From: a virus
IMG/VR virus record: IMGVR_UViG_3300020129_000306
Span: 1 to 29,414 of that record
Length of the DNA: 29,414 nucleotides
Direction: 5' to 3' (one strand)
Part shown: positions 1-6,659 of the stretch, piece by piece
Position numbering within the stretch: the stretch's first letter is position 1
How the letters are laid out: every line of letters starts with the position of its first letter
Program-made: the position numbers and the translations under genes
The notes under the pieces: model-generated
Told to the model about the DNA's origin: nothing
Database searches by the model: none
What the model saw: only the letters and a program-made list of their open reading frames with translations

Positions 1-147
1 CGATCTATTCTCCGCCGCTCCGCACGGGCGAGTCGTAGCGATCGACTGCCTGCCAACGCCTCGATGATGGGCCAACGGGGCACCGGACCCGAAGGTTGCG
101 GTGCCCTCTGCTCGTGCTCGATTGGAGACGAGTGGCGGCCGGATCAT
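1..147 (-). CDS. Partial leftward gene, reading frame uncertain
   Basis: The left edge cuts this gene. An ATG at 147-145 overlaps the TAA of the gene upstream (TAATG), and that frame stays open to the window edge, giving about 49 residues with no recognisable family. A competing frame from a GTG at 83-81 reads VPRWPIIEALAGSRSL, which resembles the start of small helix-turn-helix proteins seen in actinobacterial phages (an RWPIEPLL-type opening). The coupling favours the first reading and the protein character favours the second. The sequence to the left is needed to decide. Confidence 0.3.
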   Translation of the reverse strand, partial: MIRPPLVSNRARAEGTATFGSGAPLAHHRGVGRQSIATTRPCGAAENRS

Positions 148-419
148 TACCCCCGCAGGTTGTACTCGAACAAGTGGAAAACGAGCTGACCCTCTCGGAT
201 CTGAAACGTACCGAGATGCGTGAGCTTCTCTGGTTCTGGTACCGGATGCCCGGTGCCTAGCAGCACGAAGCGGCGTGTCGCTCTGGGAGCCTCAGGGTCG
301 AGTAGAAACCAGCACTGCGGAGATCCGTGTTGGGCTTGTACGGATAGAAACCTCGCTCCGACGGGCAAGTCCAACGTGAAATTCGACGGCGGGACAGGGA
401 ACTTCCAGATTGTGTGCAT
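147..419 (-). CDS. DUF7352-like phage protein
   Basis: The 90-residue product begins MHTIWKFPVP and carries the run LSVQAQHGSPQCWFLLDP followed by LLGTGHPVP, the pattern I recall for the small phage family DUF7352 (IWKYPL, then LSVQ.Q.G.P..W..VDP, then GTGHP). The function of that family is unknown. The start at 419 is chosen because its ATG overlaps the upstream TGA (TGATG); a TTG one codon earlier is less likely. It is a late member of the leftward chain. The family assignment is from memory of the pattern. Confidence 0.75.
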   Translation of the reverse strand: MHTIWKFPVPPSNFTLDLPVGARFLSVQAQHGSPQCWFLLDPEAPRATRRFVLLGTGHPVPEPEKLTHLGTFQIREGQLVFHLFEYNLRG

Positions 420-589
420 CAAACCTCTCTTTCTTTAGCTTCTCGTTTCGCCTGCTCCACCATCTCCTCAATGATGTCTTGCAGGATCAGCTTCCAGTCC
501 TCCACGGTGAGCGGCCCCTCTACGTAGAGTCCGCGCTCGCTGTCGGGACGCCCGATCTCCTTGCCGGCTTGTGAGTAGCGCCAGGTCAC
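419..589 (-). CDS. Small unknown protein, 56 aa, GTG start
   Basis: This short gene starts with GTG at 589-587, overlapping the TGA of the upstream gene (586-588) as GTGA, and ends with a TGA that overlaps the next ATG as TGATG. The product starts VTWRYSQAGKEIGRPDSERG and ends in a charged helix (LILQDIIEEMVEQAKREAKE). The perfect coupling on both sides and the good amino-acid composition are the reasons to call it. No family was recognised. Confidence 0.7.
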   Translation of the reverse strand: MTWRYSQAGKEIGRPDSERGLYVEGPLTVEDWKLILQDIIEEMVEQAKREAKEREV

Positions 590-837
590 AGGCCTTCTCC
601 TCTCCGCGCACGCTTCCGAGCGGTTCCTTCACCGTCGAGATACGCGACGATCTCTCGCGTCGACCCCGCCCAGCAGAAGTAACACATCGTCCTGAGTCGA
701 TGAAACGGCGTGTTTTGATTCCTCTTGCCGGGCATCCGATCGATGCGTGCGCGCAACGCGAGAAGCGCGTCGAAGATGTCTAGTTCTTCTCTGACGTGCA
801 GCCCCAACGCTGCGATGGCGGCTTCCGCGCAGGTCAC
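586..837 (-). CDS. Unknown phage protein, 83 aa
   Basis: The start is taken as the GTG at 837-835, which overlaps the upstream TGA (GTGA). A longer reading of the frame would run back through the neighbouring gene. The product has an acidic helix (LHVREELDIFDALLALRARI), a central MCYFCWAG with two cysteines three residues apart, and a basic tail (ARKRARRGEGL). The single CxxC could bind metal only with other ligands, so I do not call a zinc finger. No family was recognised. Confidence 0.65.
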   Translation of the reverse strand: MTCAEAAIAALGLHVREELDIFDALLALRARIDRMPGKRNQNTPFHRLRTMCYFCWAGSTREIVAYLDGEGTARKRARRGEGL

Positions 838-1031
838 GGTTCGACCGCCAGCAACTTCTCGACGAACTTGAACCCGGCGTTCGTAAGCCGAACGAATCCT
901 TCCCATTGCGGGTCTTCTTCGATCAACTTGAGCCGGAGAAGGCGCTTATTCGCGAGATCGAAACCGTATGGGACTCGGGTGATCTCACCGATATGGCAGT
1001 CGATGAGCAGCTTCAGGTCGGTGAGCTTCAC
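834..1031 (-). CDS. Winged-helix-like small protein, 65 aa
   Basis: The GTG start at 1031-1029 overlaps the upstream TGA. The body reads LANKRLLRLKLIEEDPQWEG then FVRLTNAGFKFVEKLL: a helix, a LxRLKLIEED turn and a strand-turn-helix of the form V.LT.AG...... This is the usual look of the recognition-helix-plus-wing part of winged-helix DNA-binding proteins. The same LxRLKLIExD pattern recurs in the product of 6379-6645, and a weaker one in 18639-18875. DNA binding is inferred from pattern only. Confidence 0.6.
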   Translation of the reverse strand: MKLTDLKLLIDCHIGEITRVPYGFDLANKRLLRLKLIEEDPQWEGFVRLTNAGFKFVEKLLAVEP

Positions 1032-1207
1032 GCTCGTCTCGCCTTCTCCCGCCGAAACTCGAGCACGTCCTGAACGCTGACGTCGAACGCTCGGCTCGCG
1101 TCCATCGCGGTCTGGTAGTTCGGCGAGAGCAACGAGACGTTGTGTTGCATGACGGCGGACACGAACGCGACCGCCTCGGCCTTGGTGTGGATGTCGATCA
1201 GGTTCAT
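1028..1207 (-). CDS. Unknown small protein, 59 aa
   Basis: The ATG at 1207-1205 overlaps the TGA of the SprT-like gene (ATGA). The stop overlaps the next GTG (GTGA). The product begins MNLIDIHTKAEAVAFVSAVM and ends with a basic helix (EFRREKARRA). A longer frame upstream of 1207 runs through the protease gene and is not used. No family was recognised. Confidence 0.65.
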   Translation of the reverse strand: MNLIDIHTKAEAVAFVSAVMQHNVSLLSPNYQTAMDASRAFDVSVQDVLEFRREKARRA

Positions 1208-1971
1208 CTCTTTTTCTCCCCTTTGTATCGGCGCACCTTCGCGCGCCACTTCTTCTCGATGGTCTCGGCGCGTCTGAGTCGCGCCACAGCCCTCGCAAGC
1301 ATCTTCGTAGCATGTGCGGCGCGCTTCTCGACGAGCTTCTTGGAGAGCTCCGCGCGCGACGGCTTCGGCGCTTTCGGCGCTGGAGGAAAAAGATCGACTC
1401 CTCCGAGCGCGATCTTCTTTTCGAGCTCCGTCATGATGAGCCGGTCCATGGCGTACGCCGCGTTACGCTCCTCCCCGCGGTTCTTCCCGGTAAGAAGCGG
1501 GACGTCGATCCCCCAAAGCTCGCTAGCGGCTCGACGGAGCGTCAAACGGAAGCGTTCTCCGTGCCACTCACGGGGAGGGCAAGCGCAATGGCACATCTCG
1601 TGGACAAGAACTTCGAGAACGTGCTCCGGCTTCGCCGCAGGCCCGAATGCGACACGGATTTTCCGTGAGCGAGGCTTCGCGTGCCCGCTGAAGTGCCCGT
1701 TCGCCTTGTGCCCGACCGTCAGTTCGATCGCTCCGAGGTTCCCGACGAAGGGCGGGCGCTTTCGGTACGCCGCGAAGGCGAGATCGAGATCGATCCCAGC
1801 AGCGACGTTCCCGAGCGCGCGCCGCCGTGCGACATCTTTCCGCTCGGCGGGGAGCGTTTCGCAGCGGTAGCAAGGCGCTGGGATCCAAGGCCCCGGCGTC
1901 TCGCGAGACGCTCCAACAGAGCGCCCGCACTTCGAGCAACGGAAGTCAGGTGCCGCTGAATCGTCACTCAT
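1204..1971 (-). CDS. SprT-like zinc metalloprotease
   Basis: The 255-residue product has the zinc-protease signature HEMCH at residues 124-128 within LVHEMCHCACPPREWHGERF. H137 in the following WHG is the likely third zinc ligand, as in SprT/SPRTN-type proteases. An N-terminal zinc ribbon is formed by C12/C15 and C34/C37. The C-terminal 60 residues are basic and probably coiled (ARAVARLRRAETIEKKWR). SprT relatives cut proteins crosslinked to DNA in eukaryotes; in phages the substrate is unknown, so that role is an inference. The ATG lies one base after the upstream TAA. It is the largest gene of the leftward chain and may have to be co-translated with its neighbours. Confidence 0.85.
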   Translation of the reverse strand: MSDDSAAPDFRCSKCGRSVGASRETPGPWIPAPCYRCETLPAERKDVARRRALGNVAAGIDLDLAFAAYRKRPPFVGNLGAIELTVGHKANGHFSGHAKPRSRKIRVAFGPAAKPEHVLEVLVHEMCHCACPPREWHGERFRLTLRRAASELWGIDVPLLTGKNRGEERNAAYAMDRLIMTELEKKIALGGVDLFPPAPKAPKPSRAELSKKLVEKRAAHATKMLARAVARLRRAETIEKKWRAKVRRYKGEKKR

Positions 1972-1972
1972 G

Positions 1973-2389
1973 TTAGCCGTATCGCTCTTCTCCGAGGAGC
2001 GCGAGCTGCAAGACGATGTCGTAGCTCGCAGCGTCGGCGTCCTCGTACCAGCCGACGCCCCAGCGCTTCACACCCTCTTCCCAGGCGCGCAGCGCCGTGG
2101 ATCGATCGATGCGAAACCAGTGCGGAGGGAGCTCGGCACCTGAACGCCAAGCGGCGAGCGCCTCTTTGGACTGCGGCTCCTTCCCGTGACGGCACTTCTC
2201 GTCGTCTTCCCAGACGAGCCAGCCGCGCTCGTTGTCGTGTTCGACGCCTCGGAGCCAGTACCCGGCGTAGCTGGTCAGGAACAGATCGGAACACTGCGTC
2301 ACGTAGTTGATCCAGAACTCGGCGACCTGAACGGTGAGCGAGAACGTGTGCGGGATCGTCTCTTCTTGTTTTTCTGCGGTTGAGGTCAT
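1973..2389 (-). CDS. Conserved-looking phage protein of unknown function, 138 aa
   Basis: The start is the ATG at 2389-2387, overlapping the upstream TGA (ATGA), so the product begins MTSTAEKQEE. It is rich in Trp and Tyr (FWINYVTQ, GYWLRGVEH, RGWLVWEDDE, WGVGWYED) and ends DIVLQLALLGEERYG. That ending resembles a widespread uncharacterised phage family whose members finish in IVQ.ALFGE..YG. No catalytic motif is visible. Confidence 0.65.
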   Translation of the reverse strand: MTSTAEKQEETIPHTFSLTVQVAEFWINYVTQCSDLFLTSYAGYWLRGVEHDNERGWLVWEDDEKCRHGKEPQSKEALAAWRSGAELPPHWFRIDRSTALRAWEEGVKRWGVGWYEDADAASYDIVLQLALLGEERYG

Positions 2390-2679
2390 GGCTTCTCCGG
2401 TTTGGTTGCTTTCTGGCAGCACCGTTCTGGCGAACGACCGTGCTGCGAACATTCGTAGAAGGGTTCGTAGATGTCATCTTTCGGGTACAGGTGAACGTAG
2501 AGCTCTCCGGGACCGCGCAGCGCTTGGAGCGCCTCTGCGTACCGGACGACGGACATGATGCCGATGGCGGCGTCGCGCGAGGTGTTGTCGTCGTCCTCGA
2601 TGAACCGAAGGCGCTCTGCGATGGCTTTGAGCAGATCCAGGTGTGCCCGCTCGATTGCATAGAGGATAGGTGCCGGCAT
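2386..2679 (-). CDS. Unknown phage protein, 97 aa
   Basis: The ATG at 2679-2677 lies one base downstream of the upstream TGA. The product begins MPAPILYAIERAHLDLLKAI, continues with a charged helix and ends in a Cys/His-containing stretch (YECSQHGRSPERCCQ). Its stop overlaps the next start (ATGA). No family was recognised. The C-terminal Cys/His residues could bind metal but the spacing is not a standard one. Confidence 0.65.
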   Translation of the reverse strand: MPAPILYAIERAHLDLLKAIAERLRFIEDDDNTSRDAAIGIMSVVRYAEALQALRGPGELYVHLYPKDDIYEPFYECSQHGRSPERCCQKATKPEKP

Positions 2680-2680
2680 T

Positions 2681-2917
2681 TCAGCTCTCTTCGAGGTCGT
2701 CGGCGCCGGCAGCCCCGATCGCGGCGCGCACATTCTCTTGCGTAGCTTTGCGCCCGAGGTCATAGGCGGCGCTCGCAACAGCGTCCCACCCCCTGGAGAA
2801 GGCGTAGCGCATCGTACATTCACTCTCGAAGGGGAGCTCGAAGCCGCGCTTGCGGCAGTCAGCTTTCTGCTCCTCGATGAAGCGGTTCTCGGACGCCTTG
2901 GCCCGCTCATAAAACAT
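2681..2917 (-). CDS. Unknown phage protein, 78 aa
   Basis: The ATG at 2917-2915 shares a base with the upstream TGA (TGATG). The product is helical and charged: MFYERAKASENRFIEEQKAD at the start and RAAIGAAGADDLEES at the end. It has two cysteines at about positions 21 and 34 (ADCRKR, ESECTM). No family was recognised. Confidence 0.65.
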   Translation of the reverse strand: MFYERAKASENRFIEEQKADCRKRGFELPFESECTMRYAFSRGWDAVASAAYDLGRKATQENVRAAIGAAGADDLEES

Positions 2918-3210
2918 CACTTTTTGTTCCTTTCCAAGATCGCGAATGCCTCCGCCGTGCGCGCTCGCGCTTCCTTGAACCGATCTCGAGCCGGGGACGA
3001 AGCCGCAGGCATCGACGACGTGGACCTTCGCGGCGTGACATGCCCTCGTAGACGGTCGAGCTCCACCCGAGCCGCCCCGATGGCCGCCGGACTCTTGTCG
3101 GAGAGCAAGCGGTGGCGCATGTCCGCGCTCATGACGTTGAGACAGCGTCCGCAGAAGACCTGCCCCGCAGGGATGGCTTTTCCGCAGCCGGTCGCTCGGC
3201 AGGTGCTCAC
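2917..3210 (-). CDS. Zinc-ribbon phage protein
   Basis: The GTG at 3210-3208 overlaps the upstream TGA (GTGA); a longer frame would run into the neighbouring gene. The N-terminus holds a four-cysteine ribbon: CRATGCGKAIPAGQVFCGRC (C4, C9, C20, C23). The pattern FCGRC followed by a basic helix resembles small phage zinc-ribbon proteins that read FCGRCWR.VP..LR. The rest is basic and Ala/Ser-rich, ending in a helix. Zinc binding is likely; the partner (DNA, RNA or protein) is unknown. Confidence 0.65.
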   Translation of the reverse strand: MSTCRATGCGKAIPAGQVFCGRCLNVMSADMRHRLLSDKSPAAIGAARVELDRLRGHVTPRRSTSSMPAASSPARDRFKEARARTAEAFAILERNKK

Positions 3211-3548
3211 GATGACCTCCCGGCGAGCTTGGCAGCCCACTTCCGAGCGAAACCCGCACGTCGACCTGGGTTGATCTCGGTCTCAGGGTGCTGCGCGATG
3301 GCGCGCAACGCCTGTTCGAGATCTAGCCCGCGCGAGTTCCAGGACCGCACGAGCATGAGCAGGTTTCGAGCCGCCAGCTCTCCGGGCGTCGGATGGCGCC
3401 CAGCGTGGGCGTTGATCGCGACGTCGATCAAGAGCGCCGGAGAGGGCCCTCCCGGCTCCTCGATCTTGCGGACCCACGCCGGCATCCCGTGGAGCTGCTT
3501 CGCGCGGTAGAACGCGACGTCGGCCTTCGTGGGGAACCTCACGATCAC
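3207..3548 (-). CDS. Unknown phage protein, 113 aa
   Basis: The GTG start at 3548-3546 overlaps the upstream TGA (GTGA). The product begins MIVRFPTKADVAFYRAKQLH and has a basic C-terminus (NPGRRAGFARKWAAKLAGRS). The central LLIDVAINAHAGRHPTPGEL and ARNLLMLVRSWNSRGLDLEQ segments look like amphipathic helices. No family or catalytic motif was recognised. Confidence 0.65.
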   Translation of the reverse strand: MIVRFPTKADVAFYRAKQLHGMPAWVRKIEEPGGPSPALLIDVAINAHAGRHPTPGELAARNLLMLVRSWNSRGLDLEQALRAIAQHPETEINPGRRAGFARKWAAKLAGRSS

Positions 3549-3718
3549 CGGTCTCCGTCGAGCTCGGGGTCGTAGGGGCGCACCTTGCCGTAGCGCTGGT
3601 CTTCTTGGAGGTCGCGCCAGGCCTGCTCGGCTTGGCTTTTCGAGGCGAAGCGCTCGACGTAGGTGAACGCCCCCGGGGCGGACACTTCGAGAACGTACGG
3701 TTGTCGGTGACGGGCCAT
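3545..3718 (-). CDS. First gene of the leftward chain, 57 aa
   Basis: This short gene starts at ATG 3718-3716 with a GGAGCG Shine-Dalgarno-like stretch just upstream (GGAGCGAAAATG) and ends in a TGA that overlaps the next GTG. The product begins MARHRQPYVLEVSAPGAF and continues with a helix SKSQAEQAWRDLQEDQRYG. It is the promoter-proximal gene of the leftward block and the only one there with a clear separate ribosome binding site, which fits a chain translated by coupling. Function unknown. Confidence 0.75.
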   Translation of the reverse strand: MARHRQPYVLEVSAPGAFTYVERFASKSQAEQAWRDLQEDQRYGKVRPYDPELDGDR

Positions 3719-3758
3719 TTTCGCTCCTTGGGGGGTCGGACGGAGCCTATCCCGCCAG

Positions 3759-3844
3759 TATTCACCCTACCAACGCTTTTGTATGTACAACGTGGGTGAA
3801 AGAGGTTGACGGTGAATAACGTTCGGGTAGATTACGTCAACCTC
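3759..3844. promoter_or_regulatory. Divergent control region with nested inverted repeats
   Basis: Between the leftward chain and the rhomboid gene there are three perfect inverted repeats: GAGGTTGACG at 3802-3811 with CGTCAACCTC at 3835-3844 (10 bp arms), TATTCACC at 3759-3766 with GGTGAATA at 3811-3818 (8 bp), and TTCACCC at 3761-3767 with GGGTGAA at 3794-3800 (7 bp). A rightward promoter TTGACG (3806-3811), 16 bases, TAGATT (3828-3833) lies inside the first one. It would start transcription only a few bases before the rhomboid ATG at 3847, which has no Shine-Dalgarno, so a leaderless mRNA is possible. The repeats look like operator sites; the promoter is inferred. Confidence 0.5.
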
Positions 3845-3846
3845 AC

Positions 3847-4404
3847 ATGCCGCTCGTGACCCTTTTTCTCGTAGCCGCGAACATCCTTGCCTACGGCCTC
3901 GAACTGGCTTCCGGGGGGCGGTCGTTCTGCGAGGCCTACGGCCTGATCCCGGCCCACTTCATGAAGTCCGGCGCCGTCGCGCCCCTGTTCTCGAGCCTGT
4001 TCCTGCACGACCCGGCAGGGCTCTCCCACCTCGCCGGCAACATGGTCGCCCTGGCCGTTTTCGGTGTGGTTGTAGAACGAGCCCTCGGCGGCTTCCGGTT
4101 CTTGGGCCTCTACCTCGCCGCTGGCGTCCTCGGAGGCCTGATGCACGTCCTGACCGCCTCCGGGGCGACGGACCCCCTGGTAGGCGCCTCCGGAGCCATC
4201 TTCGGGGTCTTGGCCGTGGCGGGCGTACTGCGCCCCCGCCTCATGGGGTTCGTCGCCGCCTTCGTTGGGCTCAACATCTGGAACGCCTTCACCGGCGGCG
4301 GCGGAGACGTCTCGTTCGGCTGCCACATCGGTGGATTCTGCGCCGGCTTCCTCGTCGTGCTGCTGTTGAAGGCGTGCGACAGCGAAGTTCTAGAGGCCGC
4401 ATGA
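3847..4404 (+). CDS. Rhomboid-family intramembrane serine protease
   Basis: The 185-residue product is a complete compact rhomboid. It has several hydrophobic segments, the oxyanion/structural motif HLAGN (H61, N65), the nucleophile motif GASG with S115, and the catalytic histidine H160 in FGCHIGGF near the C-terminus. Rhomboids cut transmembrane helices within the membrane, so it should act in the host inner membrane. Its length matches a core six-helix domain with no extra soluble domain. It is first in the rightward operon and its TGA overlaps the next ATG (ATGA). Codon use looks richer in GCC, GGC and CTC than its neighbours, which may mean a recent transfer. Its target is unknown. Confidence 0.93.
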   Translation: MPLVTLFLVAANILAYGLELASGGRSFCEAYGLIPAHFMKSGAVAPLFSSLFLHDPAGLSHLAGNMVALAVFGVVVERALGGFRFLGLYLAAGVLGGLMHVLTASGATDPLVGASGAIFGVLAVAGVLRPRLMGFVAAFVGLNIWNAFTGGGGDVSFGCHIGGFCAGFLVVLLLKACDSEVLEAA

Positions 4405-4718
4405 AGCGAGAACGCAGTATTACGCTCTTCCGCGTCCACATCGCGCCCAGCGAGTCCGACGGCGAAGGCGAAGACCACGACGAGTGGTTCGGAACCAAGA
4501 GAGAAGCCCTCGCGCGGCGCAAGGAGCTCATCGACGAGAACCCGAACCTCGAAGAACACCGCTTCGGGGAGGACTTCCAGGTCGATCGCGTCGAATTCGC
4601 ACCCATCCCGAAGCGCGCGTTGCTGCTTCGGGTCCTCAACGGTGACGGGATGTACCGATCTTCGATCGTGCGCCCACCTCACACACGGCCTGAAAGGGTC
4701 GCAGAGAGCGATCGATGA
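4401..4718 (+). CDS. Unknown phage protein, 105 aa
   Basis: The ATG at 4401 overlaps the rhomboid stop (ATGA), so the two are translationally coupled. The product begins MKRERSITLFRVHIAPSESD, has an acidic stretch (GEGEDHDEWFG) and a charged helix (TKREALARRKELIDENP), and is soluble. No family was recognised. Coupling to the protease makes it a candidate partner or regulator, but nothing in the sequence shows this. Confidence 0.65.
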   Translation: MKRERSITLFRVHIAPSESDGEGEDHDEWFGTKREALARRKELIDENPNLEEHRFGEDFQVDRVEFAPIPKRALLLRVLNGDGMYRSSIVRPPHTRPERVAESDR

Positions 4719-4945
4719 CCCAAGACGAGCCTGACTTTCGCTACTGGTGGACGGTCGAGGAGTGGGGGCGAGACAAGCGCACCGCCACCATCGCCAGGAT
4801 CAGAGAGAAACAACGCGACGAGTGGCGTTGGTTCGTATTCGACGCCGTAGGCAGCAAGCTGCTCAAAGAAGGCACCAGCACGAGCCAAAAAGGCGCGCGC
4901 GCGGCGTGCCGCAGGTTCGTCCGCAAGCTCCCGAGGGCCGCATGA
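4715..4945 (+). CDS. Unknown small Trp-rich protein, 76 aa
   Basis: The ATG at 4715 overlaps the upstream TGA. The product begins MTQDEPDFRYWWTVEEWGRD and ends with a basic helix (GARAACRRFVRKLPRAA). The pattern WTVEEWG.......TA.IAR......W.W.VFD.. looks like one compact beta-rich domain followed by a helix, seen in many small phage proteins of unknown role. It ends in an ATGA overlap with the next gene. Confidence 0.6.
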   Translation: MTQDEPDFRYWWTVEEWGRDKRTATIARIREKQRDEWRWFVFDAVGSKLLKEGTSTSQKGARAACRRFVRKLPRAA

Positions 4946-5157
4946 AGGCAGAAATCGTAGATCTGGGCGACGCAGGTGAACGCATCATCGTCGGCAAAAT
5001 CAAACCGATCGCCGATCGAGCCTTCTGTCTAGAGATCCATCGCGGCGAGACGGGCAAGTTCGCCAACATGCACGTGCTCCTCACTCGAGAAGAGCTTCAC
5101 GAGCTAGGCGAGGCCGTTCAATCGCTTCTGGAAACCAAGGAGAGTACACGCACGTGA
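4942..5157 (+). CDS. Unknown small protein, 71 aa
   Basis: The start is the ATG at 4942, overlapping the upstream TGA. The product begins MKAEIVDLGDAGERIIVGKI, has strands (RAFCLEIHRG) and ends with a helix (REELHELGEAVQSLLETKES). It is soluble and no family was recognised. The stop overlaps the next GTG (GTGA). Confidence 0.6.
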   Translation: MKAEIVDLGDAGERIIVGKIKPIADRAFCLEIHRGETGKFANMHVLLTREELHELGEAVQSLLETKESTRT

Positions 5158-5585
5158 AAAATGACCAAACCCAAGCCTCCAACCGACCTCTCACAGCCGT
5201 CGACACCATGATGCGCGACCTCGCCGAGAGCCTCCGAGACGTTCTCCAAGAAACGGACGACGCCTACATCGAGCGAGAGCCCGAAGATGCCTTCGTCGAC
5301 CTCGCAGCGCGGCTCGTTCATCGTCTTTCAGACAAGATCACGCTCGTACCGACCACGCAGCACAAGCACAACGAGGCCTCGAGACGGATCTTCGACATTT
5401 TCACCACCTGGATGCAGATGCAGCCGGATCGCGCGTGCGTCACGCGGCTCGACGAGGCCTCGGGAAGGTTCGAGGCGACCGTGATCAGCCCCAACGGGAT
5501 CCAGGGGTACTTCCAGGGCGGCGACGTCCGAGACGCCTACGCGCAGATGGCGCAAGTTCTGCTTTTTGAAGGAGGCGCGATATGA
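5154..5585 (+). CDS. Unknown phage protein, 143 aa
   Basis: The GTG start at 5154 overlaps the upstream TGA. The product begins MKNDQTQASNRPLTAVDTMM and is mainly helical and acidic (LRDVLQETDDAYIEREPEDA), with a C-terminal segment reading TVISPNGIQGYFQGGDVRDA. No catalytic motif is apparent and no family was recognised. It ends with an ATGA overlap to the ribbon-helix-helix gene. Confidence 0.6.
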   Translation: MKNDQTQASNRPLTAVDTMMRDLAESLRDVLQETDDAYIEREPEDAFVDLAARLVHRLSDKITLVPTTQHKHNEASRRIFDIFTTWMQMQPDRACVTRLDEASGRFEATVISPNGIQGYFQGGDVRDAYAQMAQVLLFEGGAI

Positions 5586-5797
5586 GTCCTCCGAAAGGAA
5601 CCGCGATGGCACGCGCCAAGAAGAACGCGAAAGAAGAACCGACCAACGTGAAGGAGCCGAAAGAGGAAGTTGTCAACGTGCGCCTCACGTCGTCGCAGAA
5701 AGAGAAGTTGGCCGGAGTTGCCGCTCGCAAAGGGATGGGGCTGAGCACGTGGTTGCTCTTCCTCGCCCTCGAACACGCGGCGAAAGAAGCACAGTGA
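5582..5797 (+). CDS. Ribbon-helix-helix DNA-binding protein (CopG/Arc-like)
   Basis: The 71-residue product has a basic N-terminus followed by VVNVRLTSSQKEKLAGVAAR and GMGLSTWLLFLALEHAAKEA. That is one strand, helix A, the G.S...(W/I) turn and helix B, the typical ribbon-helix-helix fold, which binds operator DNA as a dimer. The start is the ATG at 5582 that overlaps the upstream TGA; an internal ATG nine codons in is possible. It sits in the rhomboid operon, so the inverted repeats at 3759-3844 are plausible targets, which is an inference. Confidence 0.7.
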   Translation: MSPPKGTAMARAKKNAKEEPTNVKEPKEEVVNVRLTSSQKEKLAGVAARKGMGLSTWLLFLALEHAAKEAQ

Positions 5798-6177
5798 CCG
5801 TGAAGGACTTGAAACCAGGCACCTACACGATCAAGTCGACCGATCTGAAGTTCGACGGAAAAGGCCAACCTCGACTCAAACCGGACGCCAACCCGATACC
5901 AACCATCCCGCGTAAGGCGCGATCGATGAAACGTCTCCGCAAAGACCCGTTGGAAGATCACCCGCGTGCCGCCGAGACGCGCCGAATGATGCTCGAGGCG
6001 CGCATCGACGACGAGCAAGAGGTCATGGACCTTCAGTCGAGTGAGCTCGCGTGCGACATCGCTGACGGGTGGGCTAAAAACCCACGCCGCGGAGAGCTGC
6101 ATCCGGGCCTGGAAGACAATCTCGATCGTCTGGAGCTCATCACGCGCCCAAGCGCGATGCGAAAGGTGCGGCCGTGA
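5794..6177 (+). CDS. Unknown basic phage protein, 127 aa
   Basis: The start is the GTG at 5794, overlapping the upstream TGA (GTGA); a second GTG at 5800 is possible. The product begins with VTVKDLKPGTYTIKSTDLKF, continues through a basic Pro-rich linker (IPRKARSMKRLRKDP) and a helical C-terminus (RRMMLEARIDDEQEVMDLQS). No family was recognised. It is followed after one base by the next ATG. Confidence 0.6.
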   Translation: MTVKDLKPGTYTIKSTDLKFDGKGQPRLKPDANPIPTIPRKARSMKRLRKDPLEDHPRAAETRRMMLEARIDDEQEVMDLQSSELACDIADGWAKNPRRGELHPGLEDNLDRLELITRPSAMRKVRP

Positions 6178-6178
6178 A

Positions 6179-6382
6179 ATGAATGCTCCCAACGGGCTCC
6201 CGGAAAAGATCTGGCTCGTGCGTTGGCCGAACGGCACGCAACACTTCGTCACCAAAGAGCTGCTCGGCGGCGCCTCCGAATGGGCGAAGGGCACGAACGC
6301 AACAGTCGTCGAGTACAACTTCGGGGCGGTCGCGTACTCACCTCCGCCTCCGCCGAAGAAAGACGGAGGCTCCACCCCATGA
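6179..6382 (+). CDS. Unknown small protein, 67 aa
   Basis: The ATG at 6179 lies one base after the upstream TGA. The product begins MNAPNGLPEKIWLVRWPNGT and ends with a proline run (PPPPPKKDGGSTP). The IWLVRWPNGT.HFVT pattern suggests a short beta hairpin. No family was recognised. Its stop overlaps the next ATG (ATGA). Confidence 0.6.
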   Translation: MNAPNGLPEKIWLVRWPNGTQHFVTKELLGGASEWAKGTNATVVEYNFGAVAYSPPPPPKKDGGSTP

Positions 6383-6645
6383 GCCGGCGAGCAACAACGT
6401 TCCGCCCCGACCAACTCACAGGCCCGCAGCGGGTCGCGCTCTTCTTTCTGCGAGACAAGACTCTGGCTGGAGGAGCGTACGTGTACACCATGACGGCAAC
6501 GCTCAGCACATTGCGTGTGCTGTACCGGCTCAAGCTCATCGAGGGAGACTTAAGCAAAAAGTTCAAAGGCCACAGATTCGTTATGATCACACCTGCGGGA
6601 CGAGACGCGATCTACGAGCTACCCCAACCATCCAGAAGCCGATGA
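6379..6645 (+). CDS. Winged-helix-like small protein, 88 aa
   Basis: The start is the ATG at 6379, overlapping the upstream TGA. The product has TLSTLRVLYRLKLIEGDLSK followed by RFVMITPAGRDAIYEL, which is a helix, a turn and a wing in the order expected of winged-helix proteins. The segment YRLKLIEGD matches LRLKLIEED in the leftward gene at 834-1031, so the two may be distant paralogues. It is the last gene of the rightward rhomboid operon. DNA binding is inferred from pattern. Confidence 0.6.
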   Translation: MSRRATTFRPDQLTGPQRVALFFLRDKTLAGGAYVYTMTATLSTLRVLYRLKLIEGDLSKKFKGHRFVMITPAGRDAIYELPQPSRSR

Positions 6646-6659
6646 CTCCGAGCCGCGGT

